Of a DNA stretch of 64,000 nt, positions 26,330-35,548 are shown one piece after another. The stretch is from Flagellimonas marinaquae (lineage in GTDB: Bacteria > Bacteroidota > Bacteroidia > Flavobacteriales > Flavobacteriaceae): NCBI RefSeq assembly GCF_003992675.1, contig NZ_RZMZ01000010.1, positions 1 to 64,000 on the forward strand, read 5' to 3'. The translations under genes were made by a program, and so were the position numbers. Every line of letters starts with the position of its first letter. Positions within the stretch are counted from its first letter, which is position 1. The notes beneath the pieces were generated by a model. It searched no databases. It saw only the letters and a list, made by a program, of their open reading frames with translations, and had not been told where the DNA came from.

Positions 26330-27556
26330 ATGAAACAAATGCTTATCGGAATGACTTTATTCTTATTGGTCGTTCCTAAGTCTTTCTCACAAGGGAATAC
26401 CGAGTACACCGGTGGTTACAAAGTGAGTTTTAATGAAGATGGTACCAAGTATCTCCGTATCATCGCATGGGGGCAATTCTGGGCCCAGTATTCCGACGAC
26501 GTACCTGAAGATGCCAGTAATCTTAACCTGAGCGTACGACGCGCCAGGATTCTTACTTATACCCAATTGAACAAAAAGTTTTTGATTTTGACCCACTTTG
26601 GTCTCAATAGCTTAAACGGGTCCAATTTGAGTCCTACTGGCAAGGGAGAATCCGCTCAACTATTCTTCCATGATTTTTGGGGAGAATGGACTCTAAGCAA
26701 AAATGCAGCGATTGGGGCTGGACTCCATTATTGGAATGGTATTTCTCGCTTGAACAATAGTAGCACCCTAAACTTTATGACATTGGACAACAATCGTCCG
26801 TCTTGGGCGGTATTGGGCCTAAGTGATCAGTTTGCCCGACATTTGGGTGTGTACGCTAAGGGTAAAGTTGGTCGCCTTCAGTATCGGGTATCCTACAACG
26901 AGGCTATTACCAATACCTTGGATTCTGGAAATGACCCTACTCCCAATGGAAGAGCAGTATACCGGGGTCGTGAATTATTGGGAGCTGGGGAAGCTGGCAA
27001 AGTGGTTCAAGGTTATTTTGATTACCATTTCCTCGACGAGGAATCCAACTTTCTGCCCTACAAAGTAGGTTCGTACCTCGGCACTAAAAGAATATTCAAT
27101 CTAGGGGCAGGTTTTCTCAATCACAGAAATGGGGTTGTAGTTATGGATGAGGTTGGCAATATGGAAGGGGAAGATGTAAACATTTTTGCGGTGGATGCCT
27201 TTTACGATGCACCACTTGGTGAGGATGGCTCAGCAATAACTGCCTATGCAGTGTATCAAAATAATGATTATGGTCGTAACTTTAACTTGGGTCCATATGG
27301 AACAGGTAACATGGTTTATGGCCATGTGGGCTATTTGGTTCCTGGGCCCAACACCAAATCACGCTTACAACCCTACTTGTCCTATCAAACCAGGACAATT
27401 GATGCCATTGATGATAATACCACAAGATGGGGAGTTGGAGCCAACCTATATATGACGGGACATCACTCCAAACTGACCTTGGAGTATGCAAATTCCAAGG
27501 TAGGTAATGCCGATGGAATGGGAATGATTACGTTACAAGCACATATTTATTTATAA
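26330..27556 (+). CDS. Outer-membrane porin-like protein
   Basis: A 408-residue protein with a signal peptide (KSFSQ end) and a mature part of alternating strands typical of a 16- to 18-strand porin. Landmarks are the early LRIIAWGQFWAQY and VRRARILTYTQLN strands, as in phosphate-selective-porin-like O/P proteins of Bacteroidota, and a last strand MGMITLQAHIYL. Its position as first gene before DUF4212, the SSS symporter and acs suggests it lets short organic acids such as acetate through the outer membrane. This is inference from context. Confidence 0.8.
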   Translation: MKQMLIGMTLFLLVVPKSFSQGNTEYTGGYKVSFNEDGTKYLRIIAWGQFWAQYSDDVPEDASNLNLSVRRARILTYTQLNKKFLILTHFGLNSLNGSNLSPTGKGESAQLFFHDFWGEWTLSKNAAIGAGLHYWNGISRLNNSSTLNFMTLDNNRPSWAVLGLSDQFARHLGVYAKGKVGRLQYRVSYNEAITNTLDSGNDPTPNGRAVYRGRELLGAGEAGKVVQGYFDYHFLDEESNFLPYKVGSYLGTKRIFNLGAGFLNHRNGVVVMDEVGNMEGEDVNIFAVDAFYDAPLGEDGSAITAYAVYQNNDYGRNFNLGPYGTGNMVYGHVGYLVPGPNTKSRLQPYLSYQTRTIDAIDDNTTRWGVGANLYMTGHHSKLTLEYANSKVGNADGMGMITLQAHIYL

Positions 27557-27574
27557 CAACTAAACCAACAAATT

Positions 27575-27838
27575 ATGTCAGAAAAACAGCAAAGGGCCAA
27601 GGCCTATTGGAAAGAAAACCTCAGATATTTATTGATACTACTGATTATCTGGTTCCTAGTCTCTTACGGAGCGGGAATCCTATTCAAAGATGCATTGAAC
27701 ACCATCCGATTGGGTGGATTTAAATTGGGGTTCTGGTTCGCCCAACAAGGATCAATCTATGTCTTTGTCATACTCATTTTTGTATACGTTCGCCTCATGA
27801 ACAAATTGGACAAAAAATACGGATACGACGAGAAGTAA
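27575..27838 (+). CDS. DUF4212 small subunit of an SSS-family symporter
   Basis: An 87-residue membrane protein with two helices, starting with a charged segment KAYWKENLRYLLILL and ending DKKYGYDEK. This is the DUF4212 family, annotated as the small subunit of a sodium:solute symporter. It lies 22 bases before the large subunit gene, as it does in most genomes. Confidence 0.93.
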   Translation: MSEKQQRAKAYWKENLRYLLILLIIWFLVSYGAGILFKDALNTIRLGGFKLGFWFAQQGSIYVFVILIFVYVRLMNKLDKKYGYDEK

Positions 27839-27860
27839 TTAACCAACAAAATTTACAATT

Positions 27861-29576
27861 ATGAGTGATGTACAAATTTGGACCTATGTCTTGGTAGCCT
27901 TGTCATTTGGTCTGTATATAGGAATTGCCATTTGGTCCCGGGCAGGATCTACCAAAGAATTTTACGTAGCAGGAGGAGGTGTGTCCCCTTTGGCAAACGG
28001 AATGGCCACAGCAGCGGATTGGATGTCAGCGGCCTCATTTATTTCCATGGCAGGTATCATTTCCTTTGCGGGTTATGATGGTGCGGTGTATTTGATGGGA
28101 TGGACCGGTGGATATGTGCTTTTGGCCCTGCTATTGGCCCCGTATCTGAGAAAGTTCGGAAAATTTACCGTACCCGATTTTATAGGGGAACGCTATTACT
28201 CCAAAACCGCTAGGATTGTAGCGGTAATCTGTGCTTTGATTGTATCCTTTACCTATGTGGCGGGACAAATGCGTGGAGTGGGGATTGTATTTTCCAGATA
28301 CTTGGAGGTGGATATCACCACAGGGGTGGTGATTGGTATGGTAATCGTTTTGTTTTATGCCGTTTTAGGAGGTATGAAAGGAATCACCTATACCCAAGTG
28401 GCACAATATTGTGTGTTGATTTTCGCCTTTATGGTTCCTGCGATTTTTATTTCCATTCAGATGACTGGCAACCCTGTTCCGCAATTAGGATTTGGAGGCA
28501 CCCTTGCCGACGGGTCAGGAACCTATCTGTTGGATAAATTGGATGGTCTTTCCACCGAACTGGGGTTTGCAGAGTATACCGATGGCTCCAAAAGTGTGAT
28601 TGATGTCTTCGCCATCACCCTTGCCCTCATGGTAGGAACGGCAGGTTTGCCTCACGTAATTGTTCGCTTTTTTACCGTTAAACGCGTGCGTGATGCGAGA
28701 AAATCAGCAGGATTGGCATTGTTGTTCATTGCCATTCTCTATACAACGGCCCCTGCAGTGGCCGTATTTGCCAGAACCAATCTAATTGAAACCGTTAGTG
28801 AAAAGCAGTACGCAAACATGCCCGAATGGTTCCATAGATGGGAAAAAACGGGGCTGATTGCGCATGAGGACAAGAACGGAGATGGAAAAATTCAATATGT
28901 AGCTGCACCAGAAGTCAATGAATTAACAGTGGACAGAGATATTATGGTGCTTGCCAACCCTGAGATAGCCAATTTACCAGCATGGGTCATCGGTTTGATA
29001 GCCGCTGGTGGACTTGCCGCGGCACTATCAACAGCAGCTGGATTACTTTTGGTCATATCATCATCTGTTTCTCATGACTTGATTAAAAACGTATTGAAAC
29101 CGGACCTTTCAGAAAAAGGTGAGCTGTGGGCAGCCAGACTTTCTGCAGCCGTTGCGGTGGTGATTGCTGGCTATTTCGGGATAAATCCGCCTGGTTTTGT
29201 GGCCGCCGTGGTCGCCCTCGCCTTCGGTCTCGCAGCTGCATCTTTCTTCCCAGCCATTATATTGGGTATTTTTTATAAGAAGATGAACAGCAAGGGAGCC
29301 ATTTCCGGTATGATCGTAGGTCTATGTTTGATGCTCTTTTATATGCTCAAATTCAAGTTTGGAATTTTTGACGGCGGTAAGGAAGCTGTTGCCGGACTTC
29401 AGGATAGTTGGTGGTTTGGCATATCCCCTGAAGGCTTTGGAACCATTGCGATGATCGTGAACTTTATCGTTGCATTAGTGGTGAACCGGTTTACTCCAGA
29501 ACCACCGGAAGAAGTACAGGAAATTGTGGAGCGTATCCGTATACCAAGCGGTGCAGGAGAAGCGTCTTCACATTAA
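27861..29576 (+). CDS. Sodium:solute symporter, acetate-permease-like (VC_2705 subfamily)
   Basis: A 571-residue SSS-family transporter with about 13 helices. Typical features are the early FYVAGGGVSPLANGMATAAD, GLPHVIVRFFTV and a long periplasmic loop near 315-370 (EDKNGDGKIQY). It belongs to the subfamily that pairs with DUF4212 and is related to acetate permease ActP. With the neighbouring acetyl-CoA synthetase, it most likely brings in acetate or another short carboxylate with sodium. Confidence 0.93.
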   Translation: MSDVQIWTYVLVALSFGLYIGIAIWSRAGSTKEFYVAGGGVSPLANGMATAADWMSAASFISMAGIISFAGYDGAVYLMGWTGGYVLLALLLAPYLRKFGKFTVPDFIGERYYSKTARIVAVICALIVSFTYVAGQMRGVGIVFSRYLEVDITTGVVIGMVIVLFYAVLGGMKGITYTQVAQYCVLIFAFMVPAIFISIQMTGNPVPQLGFGGTLADGSGTYLLDKLDGLSTELGFAEYTDGSKSVIDVFAITLALMVGTAGLPHVIVRFFTVKRVRDARKSAGLALLFIAILYTTAPAVAVFARTNLIETVSEKQYANMPEWFHRWEKTGLIAHEDKNGDGKIQYVAAPEVNELTVDRDIMVLANPEIANLPAWVIGLIAAGGLAAALSTAAGLLLVISSSVSHDLIKNVLKPDLSEKGELWAARLSAAVAVVIAGYFGINPPGFVAAVVALAFGLAAASFFPAIILGIFYKKMNSKGAISGMIVGLCLMLFYMLKFKFGIFDGGKEAVAGLQDSWWFGISPEGFGTIAMIVNFIVALVVNRFTPEPPEEVQEIVERIRIPSGAGEASSH

Positions 29577-29587
29577 TGAGTGGTTGC

Positions 29588-29626
29588 CAAAAACGGTGCG
29601 GTAACAATTTACCGTGCCGTTTTTGT
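29588..29626 (+). terminator. Terminator after the SSS symporter gene
   Basis: AAAACGGTGCGGTAA pairs with TTACCGTGCCGTTTT except for a 2-base internal mismatch, followed by T's. It separates the transport genes from the regulatory genes, so the latter may be expressed at a lower, readthrough level. Confidence 0.75.
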
Positions 29627-29657
29627 AATTTTCCATGGAGCCAAGCATAAGTTAAAA

Positions 29658-29852
29658 ATGAAAAAACGACATCAGCAGAAATTAATCCTCATTTCCATAG
29701 TACTTTTCTTCTTATGGAATGTACCCTTCGTTACTTTATTCGATGGGGAGGGGCAGGTGTTCGGTTTTCCCATATTTTACATTTTCATTTTTTCGAGTTG
29801 GTTGATTGCCGTCGTTTTGATGTATATAATTTTAAAACGATTCTATGAGTAA
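29658..29852 (+). CDS. Small two-helix membrane protein before the SSS-histidine kinase
   Basis: A 64-residue protein starting MKKRHQQKLILISIV. One hydrophobic helix at about 8-25, a short loop with FDGEGQVFG, a second helix at about 35-58, and the end LKRFYE. The ATG at 29658 is chosen; the upstream open frame runs through the terminator. It overlaps the kinase gene by 8 bases, so they are translated together. It may be a DUF4212-like partner of the kinase's SSS domain, which would parallel the DUF4212/SSS pair just upstream. No family is recognised with certainty. Confidence 0.8.
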   Translation: MKKRHQQKLILISIVLFFLWNVPFVTLFDGEGQVFGFPIFYIFIFSSWLIAVVLMYIILKRFYE

Positions 29853-32532
29853 CTATGGCGTAGGATTGGTCATTGTGCTGTATTTGTCCATGCTTTTTGT
29901 TATCGCATATGTGGCCGAGAAAAACAAAAGAAGCAAATGGACCAACAACCCTTACGTATACACACTTTCCCTAGCGGTGTATTGTACGGCTTGGACGTAT
30001 TATGGCAGTGTGGGAATCGCATCGAGTTCCGGAATCAGTTTTTTGGCCATTTATTTAGGTCCTGTCTTGGCCATGCCGCTTTGGATAGTCCTTATGAAAA
30101 AGGTAATCCGCATCTCCAAGCAGCACAAAATATCGAGTATAGCCGACTTTATTTCCATTAGGTATGGGAATAACCGTCAACTGGGTGCATTGGTCACCTT
30201 AACCTGTTTGTTTGCCATTATTCCCTATATATCGCTACAGTTAAAGGCAGTGTCCGAAACCTTTTCTTTGATTTCGGCCAAGGGAAGTTATCAGTCCACC
30301 GGATTTTTTGACGATTCCACCTTCTACATTGCATTGCTTATCGCCGTTTTTGTGGCCTTTTACGGAACCCTATCCACCGATACGTCGGAACACCGAAAAG
30401 GGATTGTGGCCACAGTGGCATTGGAATCCATATTAAAACTTTGTTTTTTCTTGGCCATAGGCGTATATGTCGTCTTTTATCTGTTTGATGGCACAACGGA
30501 TATTTACGAACAGGCAAGCCTACGGGAAAATTTTGACCAATTGACCACTTTTGGAGGACTTGGGAACGGGTTCAACTGGTTGTTCACCATTTGTTTATCC
30601 TTTTTCGCCATTTTTTTATTGCCCAGACAGTTCCATGTCGCTGTGGTGGAGAATGACAACGAGAACCATTTGCGTAAGGCCATTTGGTTGTTTCCGCTCT
30701 ACTTGCTCTTGTTCAACCTCTTTGTTATCAGTATTGCATGGGCAGGAAACATACGTTTGGATGCAGCAGTAAACCATGATTATTATTCCTTGTTGTTGCC
30801 ATTACAGCAAAGCGATTACGGCTTGGCAGTGATGGTTTTTATTGGCGGATTCACCACGGTTATATCCATGATCGTAGTCTCTACCTTGGCACTATCCACC
30901 ATGGTCAGTAACAATATTGTCATTCCCTACGGTTTCATCAAAACATTGGTAGAGGGAAATCCTGAGGAAAATGCGAAGCGTATCAAGAATATTAGAAGAA
31001 TCTCCATTTTCTTACTGATCATTGTAGCCTATTTTTTCTACATCCGCTTTTCCGTTCAATTGTCGTTGTATTCCATTGGGTTGATATCATTCTTGATCAT
31101 TGCGCAACTGGCGCCATCGTTCTTTTTGGGATTAACGTGGAGAAGAGGAACGGCACGAGCGGCAGAAACGGGAATGCTGGTTGGCTTGGCCATTGTGTTC
31201 TATACCATATTTCTTCCTGTAATCAGCAATATAGCTAGGCCCAATGTAGATGTTTTAACGGAGGGTTTATTTGGATACGCATGGTTCAAACCTGCCCAGA
31301 CATTCGGCTTTTATTATTTATCCCCGGAGAGTAATGCCTTTTTATGGAGTATGGCATTCAATACCTTGAGTTTTGTTGCTTTTTCGCTTAACACCAAAGG
31401 GAACTATAGGGAAAGGAACTACGCGGAGATGTTTGTCAACCATGAAAATTATGGAAACCTACAAGAAGGAGGATTCATCTGGAAGGGCGAGGCCTATGTA
31501 GCCGACATCAAACGCTTATTGAACCGATTTTTAGGCGAACAACGCACCAACCGGGCCTTGCAGTTGTTCAATAGAAAATACAATATTTCGGAAACTGAGG
31601 AACGTGCGGATGCACGGCTGATCAATTTTTCAGAGAAACTTTTAACCGGAAGTATTGGAAGTGCCTCCGCAAAAATACTGTTGGCTTCGGTCTCCAAAGA
31701 AACCCCTATAAGCTTGGTGGAGGTGCTTCATATTTTGGAGGAGAGCAAGGAGACAAAAGCCAACAATAAATTGCTGCAGGAAAAGTCCAATGAACTGGCT
31801 GCCATGGCACAGCAGCTCAAGCTAGTGAACGAGGAGCTTCGCATACAGGACAAACTAAAGGATGAATTCTTGGATACTGTTGCACACGAGCTCAAAACAC
31901 CGGTTACCTCCATTAAGGCTGCCTCCGAAGTTTTGGAGGATTCCGATATGCCCTCTGAGCTACGGACAAAGTTCCTGAAAAATATAAACAAGGACAGCGA
32001 CCGATTGGACACCTTGATTCGGAATATTCTTGATTTGGAAAAACTGTCAGGTAACCGAACGGAATTGGAAATGGACGATTACGATATGTCGGATACTATA
32101 CAAAAGGCAATACATGGAGTGGAGCAGATTGCATCAAAAAAAGGGGTGAGCATCAAATTTTCGAAAAAACAGAACGTATTTGCGCGCTATGATGAGGACC
32201 GAATTTTGCAAGTGTTGACCAACTTGTTGTCAAATTCCCTTAAATTCACGGAACCACAAACGGGAAAAATTAAAATTCTTTTGGAAGAGCTCGAAGCGGA
32301 AGTGTCTGTCATTGTAAAGGATAATGGTCGAGGGATTCCCGAAGAGGATAAGGACTACATCTTTGACAAGTTCTATCAGTCAAAAAACCAAAACATCAAA
32401 AAACCACAAGGGAGTGGATTGGGTTTGGCGATTTGCAAGAAAATAGTGGAGAGCCATTCAGGAACCATTTCCGTGGACAACCACTATAAAAAAGGAGCAG
32501 TTATACGATTTTCAATACCGAAGGAACAATGA
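29845..32532 (+). CDS. SSS-domain sensor histidine kinase (CbrA/CrbS-like)
   Basis: An 895-residue fusion. The N-terminal half (about 1-500) is a sodium:solute symporter-like domain with 13 or so helices. A linker with a predicted coiled coil near 625-670 (EESKETKANNKLL, AMAQQLKLVNEELRIQ) follows. The kinase has HisKA with H681 in DTVAHELKTP, an N box (TNLLSNSLKFTEP), G1 (DNGRGIPEED) and G2 (GSGLGLAICKK). In proteobacteria CbrA and CrbS use such a domain to link solute flux to a regulator; CrbS/CrbR controls acs. It is coupled to a receiver gene by a 4-base ATGA overlap and followed by acs, so sensing of acetate is a reasonable inference. Confidence 0.95.
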   Translation: MSNYGVGLVIVLYLSMLFVIAYVAEKNKRSKWTNNPYVYTLSLAVYCTAWTYYGSVGIASSSGISFLAIYLGPVLAMPLWIVLMKKVIRISKQHKISSIADFISIRYGNNRQLGALVTLTCLFAIIPYISLQLKAVSETFSLISAKGSYQSTGFFDDSTFYIALLIAVFVAFYGTLSTDTSEHRKGIVATVALESILKLCFFLAIGVYVVFYLFDGTTDIYEQASLRENFDQLTTFGGLGNGFNWLFTICLSFFAIFLLPRQFHVAVVENDNENHLRKAIWLFPLYLLLFNLFVISIAWAGNIRLDAAVNHDYYSLLLPLQQSDYGLAVMVFIGGFTTVISMIVVSTLALSTMVSNNIVIPYGFIKTLVEGNPEENAKRIKNIRRISIFLLIIVAYFFYIRFSVQLSLYSIGLISFLIIAQLAPSFFLGLTWRRGTARAAETGMLVGLAIVFYTIFLPVISNIARPNVDVLTEGLFGYAWFKPAQTFGFYYLSPESNAFLWSMAFNTLSFVAFSLNTKGNYRERNYAEMFVNHENYGNLQEGGFIWKGEAYVADIKRLLNRFLGEQRTNRALQLFNRKYNISETEERADARLINFSEKLLTGSIGSASAKILLASVSKETPISLVEVLHILEESKETKANNKLLQEKSNELAAMAQQLKLVNEELRIQDKLKDEFLDTVAHELKTPVTSIKAASEVLEDSDMPSELRTKFLKNINKDSDRLDTLIRNILDLEKLSGNRTELEMDDYDMSDTIQKAIHGVEQIASKKGVSIKFSKKQNVFARYDEDRILQVLTNLLSNSLKFTEPQTGKIKILLEELEAEVSVIVKDNGRGIPEEDKDYIFDKFYQSKNQNIKKPQGSGLGLAICKKIVESHSGTISVDNHYKKGAVIRFSIPKEQ

Positions 32533-32897
32533 AGCAGAAAAAAATACTGATCGTGGATGATGAACCCAACATTTTGATGTCGTTGGAGTATGCGTTCAAA
32601 AAGAAGGATTTCGAGGTTTTTATCGCCCGGGACGGCACAGAAGCTATAGAAATATCGAACCGGGAAAAACCAAATCTTATTCTTTTGGACATCATGATGC
32701 CCGAGATGGATGGGTATGAGACCTTGAAACAGGTTAAGGACAATGAGGATTTGGCACACACCAAGATTGTGTTCCTATCGGCAAAAAGTAAGGAAAAAGA
32801 TATTGAAAAAGGCTTGAAAATGGGCGCAGACCGTTATTTGACGAAACCATTTTCGATGAAAAAAGTAATTTCTGAAATAGAGGAGCTATTGGCATAG
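32529..32897 (+). CDS. Receiver-only response regulator
   Basis: A 122-residue CheY-like receiver: acidic pair D10/D11, phospho-acceptor D54 (LLDIMMPEMDGYE), the conserved S in FLSAK and K in LTKPF. It ends right after the receiver fold with EELLA and has no DNA-binding or enzymatic domain. It must be the partner of the SSS-histidine kinase whose stop it overlaps. The regulator CrbR of proteobacteria has a LuxR-type output here, so another protein must carry the signal onward in this organism. Confidence 0.93.
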   Translation: MKQKKILIVDDEPNILMSLEYAFKKKDFEVFIARDGTEAIEISNREKPNLILLDIMMPEMDGYETLKQVKDNEDLAHTKIVFLSAKSKEKDIEKGLKMGADRYLTKPFSMKKVISEIEELLA

Positions 32898-32909
32898 TCC
32901 AGATACATA

Positions 32910-32923
32910 TTTGGAACCAAATG
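32910..32923. promoter_or_regulatory. Inverted repeat ATTTGG-AA-CCAAAT upstream of acs
   Basis: A perfect 6-bp inverted repeat with a 2-base spacer, 33 bases before the acs ATG. CATATTTG inside it is one mismatch from a -7 element, so acs may have its own regulated promoter. Confidence 0.4.
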
Positions 32924-32956
32924 AATAATCTACATAATAACCAAACACAATATTAA

Positions 32957-34864
32957 ATGAGTAATTATAATATCAAGCACTTGGAGGAATATTTTCAGGT
33001 GTATCGAAAATCCGTAAGAAACCCCGAGGGATTTTGGGAAGAAGTAGCCGAAGAACATTTCCAATGGCGTAAAAAATGGGATTCCGTTTTGGAATGGGAC
33101 TTTACAAAACCAGAAATCAGCTGGTTTAAAGGAGCCAAATTAAATATCACCGAAAACTGTATCGACAGACATCTTCGCATCCGTGGAGATAAAACGGCCA
33201 TCCTTTTCGAACCTAACGACCCCGATGAAGAAGCGGAACATATCACGTACCGCGAATTGCACGAGCGTGTGTGCAAGTATGCCAATGTTCTCAAGGAGCA
33301 GGGTGTCCAAAAAGGGGATAGGGTAGTTGTTTATTTGTCCATGATACCAGATTTGGCCATAGCCATATTGGCCTGTGCCCGAATTGGGGCCATACACTCC
33401 GTAGTTTTTGCAGGTTTTTCATCTACAGCACTGTCCACTCGAATCAACGATTGTGGTGCCAAAATGGTACTTACCTCAGATGGTTCGTACCGAGGAACCA
33501 AGGTAATAGACCTGAAGGCCATTGTGGATGAAGCACTGGAAAAATGCCCTGATGTGAAAACCGTTTTGGTGACCAAGCGCACAGGAGGGAAAGTTATCAT
33601 GAAAGCAGGTCGTGATAAGTGGGTACAGCCACTTTTGGACAAGGCCTATTCGGATTGCGTACCCGAAATTATGGATGCCGAGGACCCATTATTTATCCTT
33701 TACACTTCTGGCTCTACCGGACGCCCAAAGGGTATGGTCCACACAACGGGAGGTTATATGGTGTACACCGCTTATACTTTTAAAAATGTATTCCAGTACC
33801 GAGAGGAAGATGTGTATTGGTGCACTGCTGATATTGGCTGGATTACCGGTCACTCCTACATTGTTTACGGGCCTTTGGCCAATGGGGCCACCACCGTTAT
33901 GTTTGAAGGAGTACCTTCCTATCCCGACTTTGGTCGGTTCTGGGATGTGGTGCAGAAGCACAAGGTGACCCAGTTTTACACCGCGCCAACCGCTATCCGG
34001 GCCTTGGCTAAGGAAAATCTTGATTTTGTGACCAAGTATGACCTTTCCAGCCTGAAAGTTCTGGGAACTGTTGGAGAGCCCATCAATGAGGAGGCCTGGC
34101 ATTGGTACAACGATCATGTTGGGGAAAAGAAATGCCCCATTGTAGATACCTGGTGGCAAACCGAAACAGGAGGAATACTAATTTCACCCATACCATTTTC
34201 CACACCGACCAAACCCACCTACGCGACCTTGCCGATGCCAGGAATACAACCTGCATTGATGGATGAGAGTGGTCAAGAGATCAAAGGAAACCAAGTGGAC
34301 GGCAGATTGTGCATCAAATTTCCATGGCCCTCCATAGCCCGGACCATCTGGGGCAATCACCAGCGCTACAAGGACACCTATTTCTCTGCATTTGAAGGCA
34401 AATATTTTACAGGTGATGGCGCCTTGAGGGATGAGGTGGGCTACTACCGCATCACGGGAAGGGTGGACGATGTCATCATCGTATCTGGTCATAATCTGGG
34501 AACTGCTCCGATTGAAGATGCCATTAATGAGCATCCTGCCGTGGCCGAATCGGCCATTGTTGGATTCCCGCATGACATCAAGGGGAATGCACTTTATGGC
34601 TACATCATTTTAAAAGAAACAGGGGAGGACCGTAATCGGGATAACCTGAAAAAGGAAATCAACCAATTGATTACCGAACATATTGGCCCGATTGCAAAGT
34701 TGGATAAAATCCAATTTGTGGAAGGACTGCCCAAAACACGAAGTGGTAAGATTATGCGAAGAATTCTCCGAAAAATAGCATCAAAAGATACCAGTAACCT
34801 GGGCGATACATCAACCTTGTTGAATCCAGAAGTGGTAGAGTCGATTATGAAAGATAGTCTCTAA
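32957..34864 (+). CDS. acs: Acetyl-CoA synthetase
   Basis: A 635-residue AMP-forming acetate:CoA ligase, which activates acetate via acetyl-AMP. Motifs are YTSGSTGRPKGMVHTTGG, the acetate-pocket region DTWWQTETGG, the hinge YYRITGRVDD and the C-terminal PKTRSGKIMRR with the acetylatable lysine K598. In SGHNLGTAPIED the residue after His is Asn513, where the Salmonella enzyme has Arg526, so phosphate contacts differ at this point. Length and order of domains are normal. It is last in the porin/symporter/sensor block, supporting an acetate utilisation role. Confidence 0.95.
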   Translation: MSNYNIKHLEEYFQVYRKSVRNPEGFWEEVAEEHFQWRKKWDSVLEWDFTKPEISWFKGAKLNITENCIDRHLRIRGDKTAILFEPNDPDEEAEHITYRELHERVCKYANVLKEQGVQKGDRVVVYLSMIPDLAIAILACARIGAIHSVVFAGFSSTALSTRINDCGAKMVLTSDGSYRGTKVIDLKAIVDEALEKCPDVKTVLVTKRTGGKVIMKAGRDKWVQPLLDKAYSDCVPEIMDAEDPLFILYTSGSTGRPKGMVHTTGGYMVYTAYTFKNVFQYREEDVYWCTADIGWITGHSYIVYGPLANGATTVMFEGVPSYPDFGRFWDVVQKHKVTQFYTAPTAIRALAKENLDFVTKYDLSSLKVLGTVGEPINEEAWHWYNDHVGEKKCPIVDTWWQTETGGILISPIPFSTPTKPTYATLPMPGIQPALMDESGQEIKGNQVDGRLCIKFPWPSIARTIWGNHQRYKDTYFSAFEGKYFTGDGALRDEVGYYRITGRVDDVIIVSGHNLGTAPIEDAINEHPAVAESAIVGFPHDIKGNALYGYIILKETGEDRNRDNLKKEINQLITEHIGPIAKLDKIQFVEGLPKTRSGKIMRRILRKIASKDTSNLGDTSTLLNPEVVESIMKDSL

Positions 34865-34883
34865 ATTAACTTCAATACTAGTC

Positions 34884-34923
34884 AATAAAGGATCTTCTTA
34901 TCGCAAGAGGTCCTTTATTTTTT
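34884..34923. terminator. Terminator between acs and the convergent exonuclease gene
   Basis: AATAAAGGATCTTCTT and AAGAGGTCCTTTATT pair around a short loop and T's follow. Its right arm encodes the last codons (KDLLR) of the exonuclease on the other strand. It can serve both directions. Confidence 0.85.
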
Positions 34924-35548
34924 TGGGCTTTAGTTTTTCTACGCTTCGCAAGAATGCAATGGCGGTGATAAAAGCATCGCCCAATGCCGTATGCCTATCC
35001 TTTCTGGAGATACTGTACTTTTTGGCCAAATCATCCAAGGAATACCGCTCTTTTTTTTGTACCAAGGTAGAGATCAAAAGGGTCCGAATATAAAGCGATT
35101 CCGTATCCAAAGTTTTATTCTTCAACTTTGGAAGCCCGTTTCTTTTGAGTGCAGCATTGATCATATTGATATCGAACATCACATGATGCCCTACCAAAAC
35201 ATGGTTTTTTACATATACTAAAAATTGCTTGAGCGCCTCTAGCTCGGTGACACTATCTTTTTTACTTTTTTTAAGGATACCGTGGATTTCAGCACTCTCC
35301 GAATCATAATGTTCCTGTTCCACATAAACTTCAAAACTATCCTTTACCACAATGCTGTTGTCTTTCAATTTTAAGGCGCCAATGCAAAGCATCCGATCTC
35401 GGGTCAAACTAAAACCGGTTGTTTCTGTATCCAAAACCACAAATGTATTTTCTCCAATATCATCTGGAAGCGGTTCCTTAAAATACGCTTCGTATTCCCA
35501 CCAAAAATCGGGAAGTTCCAAAGGCCTTTTTTTGGTGAACGGCCACAT
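34898..35548 (-). CDS. DEDDh-type 3'-5' exonuclease (PolIII epsilon-like)
   Basis: A 216-residue RNase T/DnaQ-fold exonuclease. Exo I is VVLDTETTG (D40, E42), Exo II includes GHHVMFDINMINAAL, and Exo III has the DEDDh histidine in DRHTALGDAF. It is not the polymerase epsilon subunit itself, which is usually fused or larger. Its start overlaps the stop of the cNMP/CBS/DUF294 gene by one base. From memory, this pair also accompanies DUF4212/ActP-type symporters in proteobacteria, so it seems to belong to the acetate block functionally. Confidence 0.9.
   Translation of the reverse strand: MWPFTKKRPLELPDFWWEYEAYFKEPLPDDIGENTFVVLDTETTGFSLTRDRMLCIGALKLKDNSIVVKDSFEVYVEQEHYDSESAEIHGILKKSKKDSVTELEALKQFLVYVKNHVLVGHHVMFDINMINAALKRNGLPKLKNKTLDTESLYIRTLLISTLVQKKERYSLDDLAKKYSISRKDRHTALGDAFITAIAFLRSVEKLKPKKIKDLLR

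Noticed and set aside
29845-31400. A plain sodium:solute transporter
   Set aside because: The same open frame continues into complete HisKA and ATPase domains, so it is a sensor kinase; transport may or may not be retained.
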